Shown in pieces: positions 52,271-53,879 of a stretch of DNA of 53,879 nucleotides; position 1 is the stretch's first letter, and each line of letters begins with the position of its first letter. The translations under genes and the position numbers were made by a program. This stretch comes from an uncultured Erysipelotrichaceae bacterium (lineage in GTDB: Bacteria > Bacillota_I > Bacilli_A > RFN20 > CAG-826). The stretch covers positions 1-53,879 of the forward strand of contig CADCDA010000010.1 of assembly GCA_902800025.1 (NCBI GenBank), written 5' to 3'. The notes below the pieces were generated by a model. It saw nothing but the letters and a program-made list of their open reading frames with translations. It made no database searches and was not told where the DNA came from.

Positions 52271-52345
52271 AAAATATATCGAATAATACTTATAATCAAG
52301 AAAAATAGTTTTAAACTATACTTTCAGAAATTCAAAGTAAAGTTT
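52271..52345 (-). promoter_or_regulatory. Promoter and inverted repeat of DUF6273 copy 2
   Basis: Minus strand TTGATT (52299-52294), 17-base spacer, TATTTT (52276-52271), with the inverted arms AAACTATACTTT (52313-52324) and AAAGTAAAGTTT (52334-52345) upstream. Confidence 0.55.
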
Positions 52346-52350
52346 CTAAT
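52280..52350. repeat. 71-base exact repeat, copy 2
   Basis: Identical to 50914-50984; see that entry. Flanking bases on both sides differ between the copies. Confidence 0.8.
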
Positions 52351-52362
52351 ATATATTAAGTT

Positions 52363-52400
52363 AAAAAATCCCTGCTACTAGGATTTCTCCGTTCACAGGG
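52363..52400 (-). terminator. Possible terminator after the zinc-ribbon gene
   Basis: Minus strand CCCTG/CAGGG stem with a 21-base loop, followed by ATTTTTTAA. The long loop lowers confidence. Confidence 0.5.
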
Positions 52401-52407
52401 GTTGAAA

Positions 52408-52782
52408 TTAAATAACTAAGAATACATCAACATTAGGAATTAGTGCACAACCGCCCCAAGTTCCATGCAGCTGACCTATATCATCAATATGCACTATTGT
52501 TCCATATCTGCCTGAATAATCTTTTTCGTTCTTCATATCAATAATAATGATTTCAGATCCTACACCAATTGTTTTTTCTTTGTTGTTTTCGCTGCACATC
52601 TTCACTATTTCGGCTTTAGATTGTTCGCTTGATTGATATTTGCTCAACAATAGTCTAGTAGCAATTACTCTTTCATTACACTTATCACAGCATCTTCAAT
52701 CAAGCTTCATTGGACTTGGATTATTTCCATATCCTTCAAACGATTGACCGCATATACAACATACTTGTTTCCCATTATTCAT
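52408..52782 (-). pseudogene. Zinc-ribbon/DUF4314 protein interrupted by an in-frame UGA
   Basis: From ATG 52782, after a perfect TAGGAGG site, the frame reads a phage- and ICE-type zinc ribbon: CCICG, SFEGYGNNPSPMKLD, then UGA at 52698-52696, then RCCDKCNERVIATRLLLSKYQ. After the UGA it stays open for 95 codons to a DUF4314-like end (YSGRYGTIVHIDDIGQLHGTW, GCALIPNVDVFLVI). Related proteins usually have Gly before RCC, so GGA to TGA is a likely single mutation. A shorter protein could start at ATG 52650, containing only the DUF4314 part. Function unknown; the family travels with phages and conjugative elements. Confidence 0.65.
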
Positions 52783-52843
52783 TTATATAACCTCCTACAT
52801 ATAAATATGCCGTGAAACAAGAAAAAAAGATGCAGCTTTTTAA

Positions 52844-52870
52844 TAAAAAAGTGATATATAATATATCACT
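52844..52870 (-). terminator. terminator after the Sau3AI-like remnant
   Basis: Palindrome GTGATATATAATATATCAC (52851-52869), followed on the minus strand by TTTTTTATT. Confidence 0.7.
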
Positions 52871-52921
52871 TCCCATTATAATTATATCGTAACTAATTCT
52901 AAATGTGAATAACTAAACTTA

Positions 52922-53671
52922 TTAATTCTCTTCATTTATTATTTTAAGAACATATGATTTTTTTAACCAAAAACATTGTTTTGTATAGTCTGTAACACCT
53001 GTCAATCTATCTGGAACCGGGAGTGGATTAGTATCGGTACTATCTTCGCCGTGCGGCCTTATATGGATATAAGGATTCGATGCAGACTTAGGAAAATTAT
53101 TAAGTCTAACCGTTTTACCATTCTTATCAGTTCTAAATCCTCTAACAATGTTTCCTGACAAAAGAACATCTTTTAGTTCATTAAAAACCTTACGTCCATC
53201 ATTATCTAAGATATCTTCAGATATGGACCAAAACATTGTTTTCTTATAGACATATTGACCGTTAATCTTTTTAAAAATCACAAACATAAACTTACGATTA
53301 ATCATCATTTCGCGGAAGTCACTTTCTTCCCATTCTTGATTAGCAACATCCAAGAAACTAAATGCAGGGAAAGACATATTCTGTTGAATATTGCCATCCT
53401 CTTCTACTCTAATTGTCTTGCAGACAATATTTGCTTTCACAAATTCATCAGCATCGTTGACAACGCCTTTAATACCAAGCATTTTAGCTACATAGCGTTC
53501 AAATCTATTTTTAGGTTCTTTTTCATCAGCAATCATTTGTTTAAAATCATCTTCCGTTTTGCCTATGTAACAGTTCATTCGGTCTACAATAACTTCTTCT
53601 ATTGTTTTGATTTTTAATTCTTCATAATCAATGACACTCTCAACTTCTCCGTTGTTTTTCTTAATGAGCCA
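52922..53671 (-). pseudogene. C-terminal remnant of a Sau3AI/MutH-like restriction endonuclease
   Basis: The frame is open from a TAG at 53674-53672 to the stop at 52922 (about 249 codons); the first ATG, 53578, has no ribosome site. The text NCYIGKTEDDF, KANIVCKTIRVEEDG, MSFPAFSF, FKKINGQYVYKKTMFWSI, YIHIRPHGEDSTDTNPLPVPD and TKQCFWLKKSYVLKII matches the second domain of Sau3AI-like GATC endonucleases. The catalytic acid of the E-x-K motif is Val here (IVCK), as expected for the non-catalytic C-terminal domain. The N-terminal catalytic domain, which would make the enzyme about 450-490 residues, is absent. No companion methyltransferase is visible. Probably a decayed restriction system. Confidence 0.75.
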
Positions 53672-53773
53672 CTAATTAATACATCAGTATTTGATTCATC
53701 TCGTAATAACTTATTAAAAATCACCGTTGAAACAGGCAACACAATCGCCTACATATGCATTAATCTTCTTCAT
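53614..53773 (-). pseudogene. Short frameshifted gene fragment
   Basis: ATG 53773 with an AAGGAG site gives MKKINAYVGDCVACFNGDF and stops (53714). Removing one base in the T5 run nearby would continue the frame as NKLLRDESNTDVLISGSLRK and beyond to 53614. The result looks like a degraded gene, unrecognised, overlapping the endonuclease remnant. Confidence 0.35.
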
Positions 53774-53775
53774 AA

Positions 53776-53879
53776 CTATTCTCCTTTATACAAATTGATC
53801 GTTTCTGTACTGTTAATATCTACTTCGTCAAAAAACTTGCTATAACCATCGACAAATTCGGTTCCTAAATCTTCTTCTT
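53776..53879 (-). CDS. C-terminus of an unidentified gene (cut by the window end)
   Basis: A minus-strand frame enters at the edge and ends EEDLGTEFVDGYSKFFDEVD...NLYKGE at TAG 53776. The AAGGAG ribosome site of the next small frame lies in its last codons. Family not recognised. Confidence 0.45.
   Translation of the reverse strand, partial: EEDLGTEFVDGYSKFFDEVDINSTETINLYKGE

Noticed and set aside
52408-52782. Recoding of UGA as Trp or Gly across the genome
   Set aside because: rimO, the gene ending at 18876, the permease ending at 43405 and the AbrB gene end in UGA at proper family lengths, so UGA is a stop in this genome.
53614-53773. A genuine small protein gene at the right edge
   Set aside because: The frame is broken by a homopolymer shift and overlaps the endonuclease remnant; kept only as a degraded fragment.
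1-53879. CRISPR array, rRNA operon, replication origin or intact insertion sequence
   Set aside because: No spaced direct repeats, rRNA motifs, DnaA-box cluster or complete transposase were seen.

Overview
The window is a low-GC, gene-dense stretch of a Bacillota genome. It most resembles an uncultured gut or rumen Bacilli lineage of the Erysipelotrichales/RF39/RFN20 kind; that placement is inferred from style, not from a marker gene. The supporting signs are strong AGGAGG ribosome sites on many genes, Gram-positive lipoproteins, AT-rich TTGaca/TATAAT promoters, intrinsic terminators, and ordinary use of UGA as stop (for example in rimO and in the genes ending at 18876, 43405 and 49026). Most genes lie on the minus strand.

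Layout. 1-238: the end of an unidentified plus-strand gene, then tRNA-Thr with its own promoter and terminator. 239-7299: an operon of a MacB-like ABC exporter, rimO and a domain-swapped GH3 glycosidase. 7432-10719: an envelope operon (PAP2 phosphatase, processive GT2, PlsC-like acyltransferase, small membrane protein). 10804-15142: two large anchored or secreted proteins of unknown function, divergent from a membrane-tethered XRE regulator (15328-15933). 15959-20816: an M6 metalloprotease lipoprotein and two orphan lipoproteins. 20911-21094: tRNA-Phe and tRNA-Asp. 21253-24246: a ferrous-iron operon (feoA, feoA, feoB, FeoB-associated protein) behind two matching palindromes of DtxR type; a DtxR-family regulator sits at 41999-42373. 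24371-32332: cardiolipin synthase and a carbohydrate cluster of GH13 and GH36 with a divergent GH2. 32315-36264: tcdA, then a three-gene TrpXYZ-type amino-acid ABC transporter with an elaborate 5' leader. 36325-39557: lipid-linked genes (acyltransferase 3, DegV/FakB, PlsC with a zinc ribbon). 39657-41971: a secreted deiminase lipoprotein and a DUF349 protein. 42452-47270: a nucleoside-type BMP ABC transporter. 47493-49226: an AbrB-regulated ABC-2 exporter. 49300-53879: an accessory, decaying region with a tandem pair of DUF6273 surface proteins (one frameshifted), a zinc-ribbon/DUF4314 gene interrupted by UGA, and the C-terminal remnant of a Sau3AI-like restriction enzyme.

The most striking item is the leader of the 33063-36045 transporter operon. 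It reads a 13-residue peptide with five Tyr and three Phe, followed by a relay of mutually exclusive RNA helices ending in an intrinsic terminator. This looks like ribosome-mediated transcription attenuation by aromatic amino acids, with no T-box motif. A second pattern is that several genes (XRE, dtxR, plsC-Zn, deiminase, tcdA) have promoters whose -10 box sits only 6-9 bases from the ATG and lack a Shine-Dalgarno site, suggesting leaderless mRNAs. Functions given for unknown secreted proteins, operators and transporter substrates are inferences.
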